Source: an uncultured Pelagibacteraceae bacterium (GTDB lineage: Bacteria > Pseudomonadota > Alphaproteobacteria > Pelagibacterales > Pelagibacteraceae). Taken from it: a DNA stretch of 43,450 bases. Positions within the stretch are counted from its first letter, which is position 1; every line of letters begins with the position of its first letter. A program made the position numbers and the translations under genes. Where the stretch lies: positions 1-43,450 of the forward strand of contig CACNRP010000006.1 of the NCBI GenBank assembly GCA_902622955.1. The letters run 5' to 3'. Positions 34,663-42,837 of this stretch are shown piece after piece. The notes under the pieces are model-generated. The model had not been told where the DNA came from. It did not search any database and worked only from the letters and a program-made list of their open reading frames with translations.

Positions 34663-35361
34663 TCAAAAATTCCCGTAATTTATGATCGATAGAGCAGAAA
34701 TTGCAGCCGTTTCAGACCTCAAGATGTTTTCATTAATTTTGATTGGCTGAACACCATTAAACTTAAGAATTTCAATCCTTTCCTCTTCAGAAAAATCTCC
34801 CTCCGGCCCTATTATTACGCAAGTTGGTTTTGCTGTTAATTTTTTTAATTTTATTTTTGTTTTATTAGTATTGATATCTGTAAATATTAAATCCATTTCT
34901 TTGCTGAGAAAATTTTTCAGTTTCTGAGGTTCCTCAATTATTGGTACATTAATTCTATTTGATTGTTCGGCAGCTTCTATAATTACTTTTTCTAATCTCT
35001 CTTTATTTATCTTTCTAACAATCGTTCGATCAAAAATAATTGGCAAAAATTTTGTTACACCAAGTTCTGTAGCTTTTTGGATCATAAAATTGAAATAATT
35101 TGATTTTATAGGGGAGAAAGCCAACCAAAGCTCTTTTGTATTTTCTTTTTTTCTTAATTGCTTTGTAACATTAAATTCAATGATACTTTTTGAGATATTT
35201 AAAATTTTTGCTTCCCATTCACCACTATTATTAAATAAAGAAAAAACTTCATTCTCTTTAACTCTCATAACTTTTGACACATAGTGAGATTGAGATTTAT
35301 CAAGTTTGTCAGTCAAATTAAGAGATAAACTTTTTGGAAAAAATAATCTAATGTTACTCAT
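34663..35361 (-). CDS. rsmE: 16S rRNA (uracil(1498)-N3)-methyltransferase
   Basis: SPOUT-class enzyme that methylates U1498 of 16S rRNA. 232 residues. An N-terminal PUA-like domain (about 1-70, with DKSQSHYVSKVMRVKENEVFSLF) precedes the knot domain. Family segments are QKATELGVTKFLPI, then VIIEAAEQSNRINVP, and the SAM-binding CVIIGPEGDFSEEE with LRSETAAISAL at the end. It is divergent from the dehalogenase gene with 16 bases between starts and lies 62 bases before ctaC on the same strand. Confidence 0.95.
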   Translation of the reverse strand: MSNIRLFFPKSLSLNLTDKLDKSQSHYVSKVMRVKENEVFSLFNNSGEWEAKILNISKSIIEFNVTKQLRKKENTKELWLAFSPIKSNYFNFMIQKATELGVTKFLPIIFDRTIVRKINKERLEKVIIEAAEQSNRINVPIIEEPQKLKNFLSKEMDLIFTDINTNKTKIKLKKLTAKPTCVIIGPEGDFSEEERIEILKFNGVQPIKINENILRSETAAISALSIINYGNF

Positions 35362-35377
35362 ATTGATAAGTTAGTTT

Positions 35378-36040
35378 ATGGAAAATATTAAAGCAATAAT
35401 TTTTGATGCATACGGAACTTTATTTGATGTCAATTCAGCTGCTGAAAAGTGTAAAGATAAAATTGGTAATAAGTGGGAAGGTTTTGCTAATTATTGGAGA
35501 ACTACACAACTAGAATACACTTGGCTAAGAAGTTTAATGAAACGCCATAAGGATTTTTGGCAAGTGACAGAGGATAGTTTAGATAAATCAATGAAAGCTT
35601 ACGAAATAGATTCTTCGATGAGAAATGAATTGTTAGATCTTTATAAAATTCTTTTGCCATTTAAAGAAGTACCGGAAGTCTTAAAATCATTAAAAGAAAA
35701 AGATTTAAAACTTGCAATTCTTTCTAATGGCACTCCTGCTCTTCTTAAACAACTAGTTAATAGCAATAATTTAGAAAATATATTTGATAATATTTTTTCT
35801 ATTGAAGAGGTTGGTATTTATAAACCAGATTCCAAAGTTTATGATATGCCAATTAAAGAATATCAAATTAATAAAAATGAAGTTGCTTTTTTAAGCTCTA
35901 ACACTTGGGATGTGTCTGCTGGCGGAAATTATGGTTATAATTCTATTTGGGTAAATAGAAATCAAAATATTTTTGATAATTTAGATTACAATCCTAGGTA
36001 TAAAATAAATAATTTATTAGAGCTATTGCAGTTAATTTGA
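35378..36040 (+). CDS. (S)-2-haloacid dehalogenase, HAD type II
   Basis: Hydrolyses L-2-haloacids to hydroxyacids. 220 residues, HAD superfamily. All catalytic positions known for the type II enzymes are retained: nucleophile D10 and T14 in FDAYGTLFD, R41 in WRTTQLEYTW, S116-N117 in LSNGTP, K149 and Y155 in YKPDSKVY, and S173, N175, D178 in FLSSNTWD. The QLEYTWLRSLM stretch is diagnostic of this subfamily as against general phosphatases. It stands alone at the head of a plus-strand group with only 16 bases to divergent rsmE. Confidence 0.9.
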   Translation: MENIKAIIFDAYGTLFDVNSAAEKCKDKIGNKWEGFANYWRTTQLEYTWLRSLMKRHKDFWQVTEDSLDKSMKAYEIDSSMRNELLDLYKILLPFKEVPEVLKSLKEKDLKLAILSNGTPALLKQLVNSNNLENIFDNIFSIEEVGIYKPDSKVYDMPIKEYQINKNEVAFLSSNTWDVSAGGNYGYNSIWVNRNQNIFDNLDYNPRYKINNLLELLQLI

Positions 36041-36104
36041 GGCGATCATTTGGCTCATATCATAAGATGGTCAAAAATATATCTTTTATTCGAAAGGAAC
36101 AAAT

Positions 36105-36293
36105 ATGAGTGAAAAAAAAGAAATTTCTTTTGAAATATATCCTGACTCAGAGAAAATGTTAGAACAAATTGTTGATAAATATGATCTACCAGATACATCA
36201 AAGGCATTAAGATGTTTAATGGATTATGTAGAGGAAAAAGAGGACGATTGGGATGATATGTTTGCAACAATTCGTTGTAATAGATGTGGTTAG
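36105..36293 (+). CDS. Small ribbon-helix-helix-like protein with a C-terminal CxxC
   Basis: 62 residues, not a recognised family. The first 45 residues suggest a ribbon-helix-helix DNA-binding pattern: a short beta strand (EISFEIY), a helix (SEKMLEQIVDKYDL), a turn (PDTS) and a second helix (KALRCLMDYVEE). An acidic linker (EEKEDDWDDM) then leads to a CNRCG end (58-62) that could bind zinc or be redox-active. GAAAGGA (36092-36098) is a good ribosome binding site 6 bases before the ATG, so it is probably translated. Transcription regulator is a guess from the fold pattern only. Confidence 0.6.
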   Translation: MSEKKEISFEIYPDSEKMLEQIVDKYDLPDTSKALRCLMDYVEEKEDDWDDMFATIRCNRCG

Positions 36294-36311
36294 GAGTTAA
36301 ATTATATTTTA

Positions 36312-36674
36312 ATGATAAATATTATAAATTTATTAGGCAGAATATTTATATCGGTATTATTTTTTATAAACGGAATTTTCAAAATTAATAATTATGAGGG
36401 TACAATTGAATGGATGGATAGCTACGGCTTGCCTGGAATTATGATTATACCAGCAATTATTATTGAAATAATCGCCCCTATACTCATTGTAATTGGATAC
36501 AAAACAAAGATTGCGGCTGCATTTTTATTTTTATTTTGTATTTCTACGGCTTTTATTTTTCATAATGATTTTAGTGATCAAATGCAATTAACAGCTTTTC
36601 TTAAAAAATATTGCACTTGCTGGTGGCTTTATGTTCCTAATTGCAAATGGAGCGCGAGGTTACAGTTTAGATAA
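36312..36674 (+). CDS. DoxX-family membrane protein, C-terminus frameshifted
   Basis: The first 97 or so residues match DoxX/SURF4-type small membrane proteins: LGRIFISVLFFINGIFKI, a polar turn, PAIIIEIIAPILIVIGY and FLFLFCISTAFIFHNDF, ending SDQMQLTAFLKK. After that the frame reads a cysteine/tryptophan-rich tail (YCTCWWLYVPNCKW) unlike the family. Dropping one A from the A6 run at 36603-36608 restores a normal ending (NIALAGGFMFLIANGARGYS and a stop at 36679-36681). So there is one extra A: a sequencing error, a real mutation, or a site of slippage. Confidence 0.8.
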   Translation: MINIINLLGRIFISVLFFINGIFKINNYEGTIEWMDSYGLPGIMIIPAIIIEIIAPILIVIGYKTKIAAAFLFLFCISTAFIFHNDFSDQMQLTAFLKKYCTCWWLYVPNCKWSARLQFR

Positions 36675-36719
36675 AAAATAATATTGAATTATAAAATATA
36701 AATACTATTTCTTAATCTT

Positions 36720-37556
36720 ATGAAAACAATTGAAGTAAGCAAAATTATAACGCCCATTCAGGCATCAGATGGTGCTGGCGTAAAACTTAAGAGAAGTATT
36801 GGTGTTGAGCCAAATTATTTCGATCCTTTTTTAATGTTAGATGAGTTTGGATCAGAAAATAGTGAAGATTATATTGCAGGTTTTCCACCCCACCCCCATA
36901 GAGGAATTGAAACAGTCACTTACATGTTAGCTGGAGACTTCGAGCATGAAGACAGTACTGGAGGAAAGGGAAGAATGACCGCTGGAGATGTGCAGTGGAT
37001 GAAAACAGGAAGTGGAATAATTCACTCTGAAATGCCAGCAATGAAAGAAGGTAGACTTCACGGATTTCAATTATGGATAAATATGCCTGCAAAATTAAAG
37101 ATGAGCAAACCTGAGTATATTTATATTGATGCAGACAAAATGAGTGTTCATAAAGACGATAACAAGCAAGTTAAAGTCATAGCTGGTAAATTTGAAAATG
37201 CAGAAGGCCCTGTTAAAGGTCATAACGTTGAGCCAATTTATTTTGATGTCGAATTAAACAAAAATAAAGAATTCAATTTTAAATTACCATCTACTCATAA
37301 TACTTTTATTTATTTGATTAAAGGTGAAATCGAAATTGGTAAAAATAAACACGACAATGTTAAAGATAGTACTTTAATATTATTAAAAAAAGGTGAAGAT
37401 TTAACTGTAAAAGCTATGACGAATACTAAATTTTTACTTATTTCGGGAAAACCAATCAATGAAGAAATTGCTAGAGGTGGGCCCTTTGTAATGAATACTA
37501 AAGCTGAAATCTTGCAAGCAGTTCAAGACTATCATAACGATACATTTGTAAAATAA
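36720..37556 (+). CDS. Pirin-family protein
   Basis: Bicupin of the pirin family; members include quercetinase-like enzymes and regulators. 278 residues. The N-terminal cupin has the metal-binding PPHPHRGIETVTYMLAGDFEHEDSTGG, with the characteristic HPHRG, and later GSGIIHSEMP, giving the His/His/His/Glu set. The C-terminal cupin is degenerate, as usual, and ends FVMNTKAEILQAVQDYHND. It lies 3 bases before the quinone oxidoreductase. The substrate is unknown. Confidence 0.92.
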   Translation: MKTIEVSKIITPIQASDGAGVKLKRSIGVEPNYFDPFLMLDEFGSENSEDYIAGFPPHPHRGIETVTYMLAGDFEHEDSTGGKGRMTAGDVQWMKTGSGIIHSEMPAMKEGRLHGFQLWINMPAKLKMSKPEYIYIDADKMSVHKDDNKQVKVIAGKFENAEGPVKGHNVEPIYFDVELNKNKEFNFKLPSTHNTFIYLIKGEIEIGKNKHDNVKDSTLILLKKGEDLTVKAMTNTKFLLISGKPINEEIARGGPFVMNTKAEILQAVQDYHNDTFVK

Positions 37557-37559
37557 GTT

Positions 37560-38534
37560 ATGAAGGCTGTTGAAATTAATAAAACTGGTGGACCTGAAGT
37601 TTTAGAAGTTAAGGATATTACTTTAGATAAGCCTGGTCCTGATCAAGTAACAATTGAGCAAAAGGCGATTGGTCTAAACTATATTGATACTTACCATAGA
37701 TCAGGTCTGTACCCTTTAAAACTACCGATTGGTTTAGGTTTAGAGGGTGCTGGTGTTATTACTGATGTCGGAGATAGCGTAAAAGACTTCAAAGTTGGTG
37801 ATAAAATTTCATACGCAGGTATTCCTTTAGGTTCATATTGTTCACACAGAAACTACCCAATTAAGAATTTAGTAAAGGTACCTGATGGTATTGATCTTGA
37901 GGTTGCAGCAACTTTAATGACAAAAGGTTTAACTACTTTTTATCTTTTGTATAAAACTTATCCAGTTAAAGCAGGAGAAACAATATTATTTCACGCAGCA
38001 GCAGGTGGTGTTGGTCAGATTTTTGGACAATGGGCAAAAAGTTTAGGTTGTACTGTCATCGGTACAGTTGGATCAGATGAAAAAGTAAATATTGCAAAAG
38101 AAAATGGCTACGATCATATAATTAATTATAACAAAGAAAATTTTGCAGAAAAAGTTTTAGAAATTACAGACGGTAAGGGAGTTCCTGTTGTTTACGATGG
38201 GGTTGGTAAAGATACACTAGATAGATCAATTGAATGTCTGGCAATAAGAGGAATGATGGTTTCATTTGGTAATGCATCGGGTCCATTGTCAGATATTAAT
38301 GTGCCAAAAGTTCTTCAACCAAAAGGGCTTTATCTTGTAAGGCCATCAATGCAACAATACCTTTCAACAAGAGAAGAATTAGACGAAGCCTCAAAAACAA
38401 TGTTTGAAAAAATTAGCTCTGGTAAAATAAAAATTAAAATTTTTAAAAAGTATAAGTTAGAAGAAGTTATTCAGGCTCATAAAGATCTAGAAGGAAGAAA
38501 AATTTTAGGTCCAGCAGTAATAGTTCCTAATTAA
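37560..38534 (+). CDS. NADPH:quinone oxidoreductase (zeta-crystallin-like MDR)
   Basis: Medium-chain dehydrogenase/reductase without the structural zinc, of the quinone oxidoreductase type. 324 residues. The N-terminal GroES-like domain has NYIDTYHRSGLYPLKLP and GLEGAGVI; the Rossmann motif is AAAGGVGQIFGQWAKSLG, followed by GSDEKVNIAKENGYDHIINY. The NYIDxYHRSGLY stretch is diagnostic of Qor1. It likely reduces quinones or enones using NADPH. Its 3' end overlaps the convergent DUF2721 gene by 8 bases. Confidence 0.93.
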   Translation: MKAVEINKTGGPEVLEVKDITLDKPGPDQVTIEQKAIGLNYIDTYHRSGLYPLKLPIGLGLEGAGVITDVGDSVKDFKVGDKISYAGIPLGSYCSHRNYPIKNLVKVPDGIDLEVAATLMTKGLTTFYLLYKTYPVKAGETILFHAAAGGVGQIFGQWAKSLGCTVIGTVGSDEKVNIAKENGYDHIINYNKENFAEKVLEITDGKGVPVVYDGVGKDTLDRSIECLAIRGMMVSFGNASGPLSDINVPKVLQPKGLYLVRPSMQQYLSTREELDEASKTMFEKISSGKIKIKIFKKYKLEEVIQAHKDLEGRKILGPAVIVPN

Positions 38535-38931
38535 CATCAACATCCATATCTGACATATGAAGTTTAAGTGCGTTTGTTGAAATTTGAATTTCTCTAATAA
38601 AAAAAATTATAGATATAATCATTGAAAGACAGCAAGATCCAAAAATTACTCGAGCTAAAAATAATTCATCTAGATACAAAGCAAAAACAGTCAACATATT
38701 AAAAAGAAATCCAAATGAGGCAAAAAGTATTGTCCATCTTAAAAGAGTTATTCTTCCACTTAGATTAATGAACTGTTTTTTCCACTCTGGTGGGATATGT
38801 TTTTCATAAACATGCTCGTCATGCAGCTGCCTAATTAAGATACTAAGAGAATGAAATCTATTGCTATAAACAGCCATCATTAATGGAATTGCAGGAAACA
38901 TAAGCGCTGTGACTGTGTAATCTATATTCAT
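38527..38931 (-). CDS. DUF2721 membrane protein
   Basis: 134 residues from the ATG at 38931; a TTG three codons earlier (38940) would also open the frame. Three hydrophobic stretches: one near the N-terminus (VTALMFPAIPLMMAVY), then after a charged loop (IRQLHDEHVYEKHIPPEWKKQ) two more (LRWTILFASFGFLFNMLTVFAL and VIFGSCCLSMIISIIFFI), with a cytoplasmic-like acidic tail. This fits the DUF2721 family of unknown function. It stands alone on the minus strand, overlapping qor at the 3' end and 52 bases from divergent ubiA. Confidence 0.75.
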   Translation of the reverse strand: MNIDYTVTALMFPAIPLMMAVYSNRFHSLSILIRQLHDEHVYEKHIPPEWKKQFINLSGRITLLRWTILFASFGFLFNMLTVFALYLDELFLARVIFGSCCLSMIISIIFFIREIQISTNALKLHMSDMDVDVN

Positions 38932-38983
38932 ACGAATCAATTTGATTATGAAACTAGCCTTTGTTATTTACAAGTAAAATATC

Positions 38984-39850
38984 ATGAACCAAGTAAAACT
39001 TTTTGTAGAATTAATAAGGCTTAAAAAACCGATTGGTTTTATGTTGCTATTTTGGCCTTGCGCATGGGGTTTAACATTAGCTTATGATTTTTCCTCTAAT
39101 TTAAAAAATTATTTTTTTTATTTAGTTCTCTTTTTTTTAGGTTCAGTGTTGATGAGATCAGCTGGCTGTATAGTAAATGATATACTGGATAAAGAATTTG
39201 ATGCAAAAGTATTTCGGACAAAAAATAGACCTATTGCTTCAGGAAAAGTTTCAATAAAACTTGGTATTTGTTATTCTATACTTCTCTGTTTTCTTGCTCT
39301 TTTGGTTCTATTAAATTTTAACTCATTTACAATTATTTTAGCTTTAGGTTCAATGCCACTTGCATTCACTTATCCACTTATGAAAAGACTCACTTACTGG
39401 CCCCAACTATTTTTGGGTATTACTTTTAACTACGGGCTAATTCTGGGCTGGACCGCTGTTAATAGCAAATTAGAAATAATACCTGTTCTGTTTTATATCG
39501 GAGCCATATTTTGGACACTGGGCTATGACACTATTTATGGGTATCAAGATATTAAAGATGACGAAATAATAGGATTAAAATCAACATCAATTAAATTTAA
39601 AGGTAAAGCTAAAGAATTTTTGTTTGTATGCTATTCATTTGTAATTATTTTTTTTATTGTCGGAGGATTTAAAATGAATTTTCACTTTAGTTATTATTTT
39701 TTAATGTTAATACCACTTATACATTTATTTCTTTATCAGATAAGAATATTTGATTTAAAAAATCCTTCCAGTTGTCTGAATGCTTTTAAAAGTAATAATT
39801 TATTTGGATTAATAATATTTTTTAATATTTTAATAGTTAAAATTTTATAA
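38984..39850 (+). CDS. ubiA: 4-hydroxybenzoate polyprenyltransferase
   Basis: Attaches the polyprenyl tail to 4-hydroxybenzoate in ubiquinone synthesis; integral membrane. 288 residues with eight to nine helices. N-terminal LIRLKKPIGFMLLFWPCAWGL and the first aspartate motif VNDILDKEFDAKVFRTKNRP are classic UbiA; the second is DTIYGYQDIKDDEIIGLKS. Its product serves the bc1 complex encoded at 1.6-4.2 kb. The stop overlaps the msbA-like start by one base. Confidence 0.95.
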   Translation: MNQVKLFVELIRLKKPIGFMLLFWPCAWGLTLAYDFSSNLKNYFFYLVLFFLGSVLMRSAGCIVNDILDKEFDAKVFRTKNRPIASGKVSIKLGICYSILLCFLALLVLLNFNSFTIILALGSMPLAFTYPLMKRLTYWPQLFLGITFNYGLILGWTAVNSKLEIIPVLFYIGAIFWTLGYDTIYGYQDIKDDEIIGLKSTSIKFKGKAKEFLFVCYSFVIIFFIVGGFKMNFHFSYYFLMLIPLIHLFLYQIRIFDLKNPSSCLNAFKSNNLFGLIIFFNILIVKIL

Positions 39851-41586
39851 TGGATAAAACAACAATTTATAAAAGATTATATAAAGATTATTCTAAAAAA
39901 TATTTAAATAAAATTATAATTGCTGCTTTTTTCTCTATTCTAGTAGCAGGTAGTACATCAGCTATTGCGTGGCTCTTGGATCCAGCTATAGAAAAAATAT
40001 TTATAGAAAAAGATCAATCCTTATTAATTTTAATACCTATAATGATTATCTTTGCATTTACAACTAAGGGTCTATCTTTGTATTACGCTAAAGCAACAAT
40101 GATTGGAGTTGGAGAGTCTATTAAAAAAAAATTACAGTATGATATGGTTAATACCTTGATTGGAACTGATACTCAAATAATTGATAAAAAACACTCTGGA
40201 AAATTCATATCAAATTTAACTTATGATGTAACACATATTACAAACTTGTTAAGTAATGCAATATTAACTCTATTCAAAGACTCTTTAACCTTAATTGGCC
40301 TATTATTTGTAATGTTTTTTCAAAATTGGAAACTTGCACTTATTTCCATTGTAATGATACCGCTTGCAAGTATTTCGGCAAAAACATTGGGAAAAAGAAT
40401 TAACAAGGTAACAACTGAAGCTCAGCAAAAGTCAGGTTTTTTGACTACTTACTTAGTTGAGTTATTTAAAAATCATAAACTAATTAAAATATTTCAAAAG
40501 GAAAGTTTTGAAAAAAATAGAGCTGATGAGTATTTGACACAATTAAAAGAAAAAAATCAGAAAATACAAACTGTTTTTGTAAGAATGTCTCCAATTATGG
40601 AAACTCTTACAGGTATAATGATTGCAATTTTAATATTTTATTCTGGAATATTAATTTCTAAAGGTGAACTTGATATAAATAATTTTTTTTCTTTTTTAGC
40701 AGCTATGATGCTAGCTTATCAACCTGTAAGATCATTATCGACACTTAATATGGTTTTAAATCAAGGTTTATCCGCTGCATCAAGAATAATCCCAATTATT
40801 GATCAAAAAAATAAAATTAATAATTCTTCGGATGCAAAAGATATAAAAATTGAAAATTCAGAAATTAAATTTAAAGATATAAACTTTTGGTACGACTCAG
40901 AGGGAGAACAAACATTAAATTCAATTAATCTTGAATTTAAAGGAAAAAAAATGACTTCTTTAGTTGGGCACAGTGGTTCTGGAAAATCAACAATAATGAA
41001 CTTGATACCAAGATTTTATGACTCTCAGTCAGGGGATATTACTATTGATAACCAATCAATTTATAAAACAAAAATAAACTCACTTAGAGGAGAAATCTCG
41101 ATGGTTAGTCAGGAGACAACTTTGTTTGATGATACGATTAAAAATAATATTAAGTACGCCAAAGAAGATGCTACAGATGAAGAGGTGTTAAATGTATCAA
41201 AACTATCATTTTGTGATGAATTTATTAACAAATTACCAGATAAATATGAGACTATAATTGGAGAAAATGGAGTTAGATTGTCTGGTGGAGAAAAACAGAG
41301 GTTATCCATAGCTCGAGCCATGTTAAAGAAAAGCTCAGTTATATTGTTAGATGAGGCAACTTCCTCTTTAGACTCTGAAACGGAGTCAAAAATTCAAGAG
41401 GCTCTAAAAGTTTTAACAAAAGATAAAACAACAATTGTAATAGCGCATCGATTATCAACAATTTTAAATTCGAGTAATATTTATGTTATTGACACTGGAA
41501 AAGTAGTGGGGTCTGGCAAACATGAGGATCTTTTAAGAAAATCAGAAATATATAAACATTTCTATGAGCAACAAATTCAAAAATAA
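39850..41586 (+). CDS. msbA: Lipid A export ABC transporter, MsbA-like
   Basis: Half-transporter with an N-terminal membrane domain of about six helices (to residue about 310) and a C-terminal ATPase. Walker A is GHSGSGKST, the Q-loop MVSQETTLFDD, the signature LSGGEKQRLSIARAM, Walker B VILLDEATSSLD and the H-loop IVIAHRLST. 578 residues, the usual MsbA size. The neighbours ubiA upstream and kdtA and lpxK downstream support lipid A flipping as its role; other exporters of this fold cannot be excluded by sequence alone. Confidence 0.88.
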   Translation: MDKTTIYKRLYKDYSKKYLNKIIIAAFFSILVAGSTSAIAWLLDPAIEKIFIEKDQSLLILIPIMIIFAFTTKGLSLYYAKATMIGVGESIKKKLQYDMVNTLIGTDTQIIDKKHSGKFISNLTYDVTHITNLLSNAILTLFKDSLTLIGLLFVMFFQNWKLALISIVMIPLASISAKTLGKRINKVTTEAQQKSGFLTTYLVELFKNHKLIKIFQKESFEKNRADEYLTQLKEKNQKIQTVFVRMSPIMETLTGIMIAILIFYSGILISKGELDINNFFSFLAAMMLAYQPVRSLSTLNMVLNQGLSAASRIIPIIDQKNKINNSSDAKDIKIENSEIKFKDINFWYDSEGEQTLNSINLEFKGKKMTSLVGHSGSGKSTIMNLIPRFYDSQSGDITIDNQSIYKTKINSLRGEISMVSQETTLFDDTIKNNIKYAKEDATDEEVLNVSKLSFCDEFINKLPDKYETIIGENGVRLSGGEKQRLSIARAMLKKSSVILLDEATSSLDSETESKIQEALKVLTKDKTTIVIAHRLSTILNSSNIYVIDTGKVVGSGKHEDLLRKSEIYKHFYEQQIQK

Positions 41587-41588
41587 AT

Positions 41589-42293
41589 ATGTTTTTTTTT
41601 TATCAATTAATTGTTTCATTATTATTGTTAATCTCACCATTAATAATTATTTTTAGAATTTTTAAAAAAAAAGAAGATAAAAAAAGATTTAAAGAAAAAT
41701 TTGTTTTTCCAACTAGAGCAAAAAAAAAAGGTAAACTTATTTGGTTTCATGGCGCAAGTGTTGGGGAGATATTAAGCATTATTCCACTAATTAAAAATTA
41801 CGAAAAAAACAAATTAATTAGTCAAATTTTAATAACCTCAAGCACCTTAAGTTCATCTAAGGTCTTAAGAAAATTTAATTTTAAAAAAACTATTCATCAG
41901 TTTTATCCAATCGATCATATATTTTTCACTAAAAAATTTATAAACTTTTGGAAACCAAATTTTGCACTTTTTGTTGAGTCAGAAATTTGGCCCAGTATGT
42001 TTAGTGAACTCAAAAATAAAAAAATTCCACTAGTTTTGCTAAATGCAAGATTAACTTTAAAAACTCAAAATAAATGGATGAAAATCAAAAATTTTGCAAA
42101 ATCTATTTTTGATAAAGTAACAATTGTTTACCCACAAAACAGAGAGACTAAAACTTTCCTTAAAAAGATAAAATTAAAAAATATTAAATTAATTGGAAAC
42201 CTAAAATTCACTGAAGATCCAAATGAAAATTTAGGTGCTATTAATTCTAAACTAAAATATGAATTTACAAAAAAAAGTATGGGTTGCATCTAG
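41589..42293 (+). CDS. kdtA: Kdo transferase, N-terminal fragment (frameshifted gene)
   Basis: N-terminal half of 3-deoxy-D-manno-octulosonate transferase (WaaA/KdtA), which attaches Kdo to lipid IVA. 234 residues: an N-terminal membrane anchor (about 5-23) and the acceptor domain with the catalytic E60 in WFHGASVGE. VESEIWPSMFSEL and LLNARLT follow, as in the family. At the A8 run 42269-42276 the frame shifts and the reading ends 5 residues later (SMGCI). One fewer A would continue directly into the C-terminal frame, giving a gene of about 415 residues, the usual length. Two bases separate it from the msbA-like gene. Confidence 0.88.
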   Translation: MFFFYQLIVSLLLLISPLIIIFRIFKKKEDKKRFKEKFVFPTRAKKKGKLIWFHGASVGEILSIIPLIKNYEKNKLISQILITSSTLSSSKVLRKFNFKKTIHQFYPIDHIFFTKKFINFWKPNFALFVESEIWPSMFSELKNKKIPLVLLNARLTLKTQNKWMKIKNFAKSIFDKVTIVYPQNRETKTFLKKIKLKNIKLIGNLKFTEDPNENLGAINSKLKYEFTKKSMGCI

Positions 42294-42837
42294 TACTCAT
42301 AATAATGAAGAAATATTCTGTGCAAAAACACACATTGAACTAAAGAAAAAAATTAAAAATTTAATTACAATAATTATTCCAAGACATATACATCGTGTTA
42401 ATGAAATAGTTGATGAAATTGAAAAACTTAATTTACAAGTATGTTGCCACAGTTCATCAAATAAAAATTTAGGGGAAATTGATATTTATATTGTAGATAC
42501 TTTTGGTGAAACAAAGAAATTTCACAAACTTGCTTCTTCAGTTTTTTTAGGTGGTTCTATTGCAAATAGAGGTGGTCAAAACCCACTAGAAGCTGCAAGA
42601 TTTGGTGCAAAAATATTTCATGGTCCTAATACGGACAACTTTAAAGATGTATATAAATTACTTAAAAATTTCAAAATCTCAAAACAAATAAGTACTCCAA
42701 CTCAGTTGGCTTCCTCAATAATATTCAAAAAAAATAAACATTCAGGATCAAGGATAAAAAATATAGGAGATAAAATCCTTAAAAAAACTATAAAAGAATT
42801 AGATAATTTATTTAATAATGAATTTAAAAAAACCTAA
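42259..42837 (+). CDS. kdtA: Kdo transferase, C-terminal fragment (frameshifted gene)
   Basis: C-terminal nucleotide-sugar binding half of KdtA in the +1 frame relative to the N-terminal part. 192 residues in the open frame; genuine homology begins near KVWVASSTHNNEE. IIIPRHIHRVNEI, DTFGETKKFHKLASSVFLGGS and GGQNPLEAARFGAKIFHGPN are family motifs for CMP-Kdo binding. The ATG at 42259 lies inside the N-terminal fragment and may not be used. It is more likely one gene broken by an extra A in the 8-A run at 42269-42276. The end overlaps lpxK by 20 bases. Confidence 0.85.
   Translation: MNLQKKVWVASSTHNNEEIFCAKTHIELKKKIKNLITIIIPRHIHRVNEIVDEIEKLNLQVCCHSSSNKNLGEIDIYIVDTFGETKKFHKLASSVFLGGSIANRGGQNPLEAARFGAKIFHGPNTDNFKDVYKLLKNFKISKQISTPTQLASSIIFKKNKHSGSRIKNIGDKILKKTIKELDNLFNNEFKKT

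Noticed and set aside
36055-36270. 71-codon minus-strand frame opposite the small RHH-like gene
   Set aside because: The plus-strand gene has the better ribosome binding site and a protein-like pattern; the minus frame is proline- and phenylalanine-rich without a recognisable fold.
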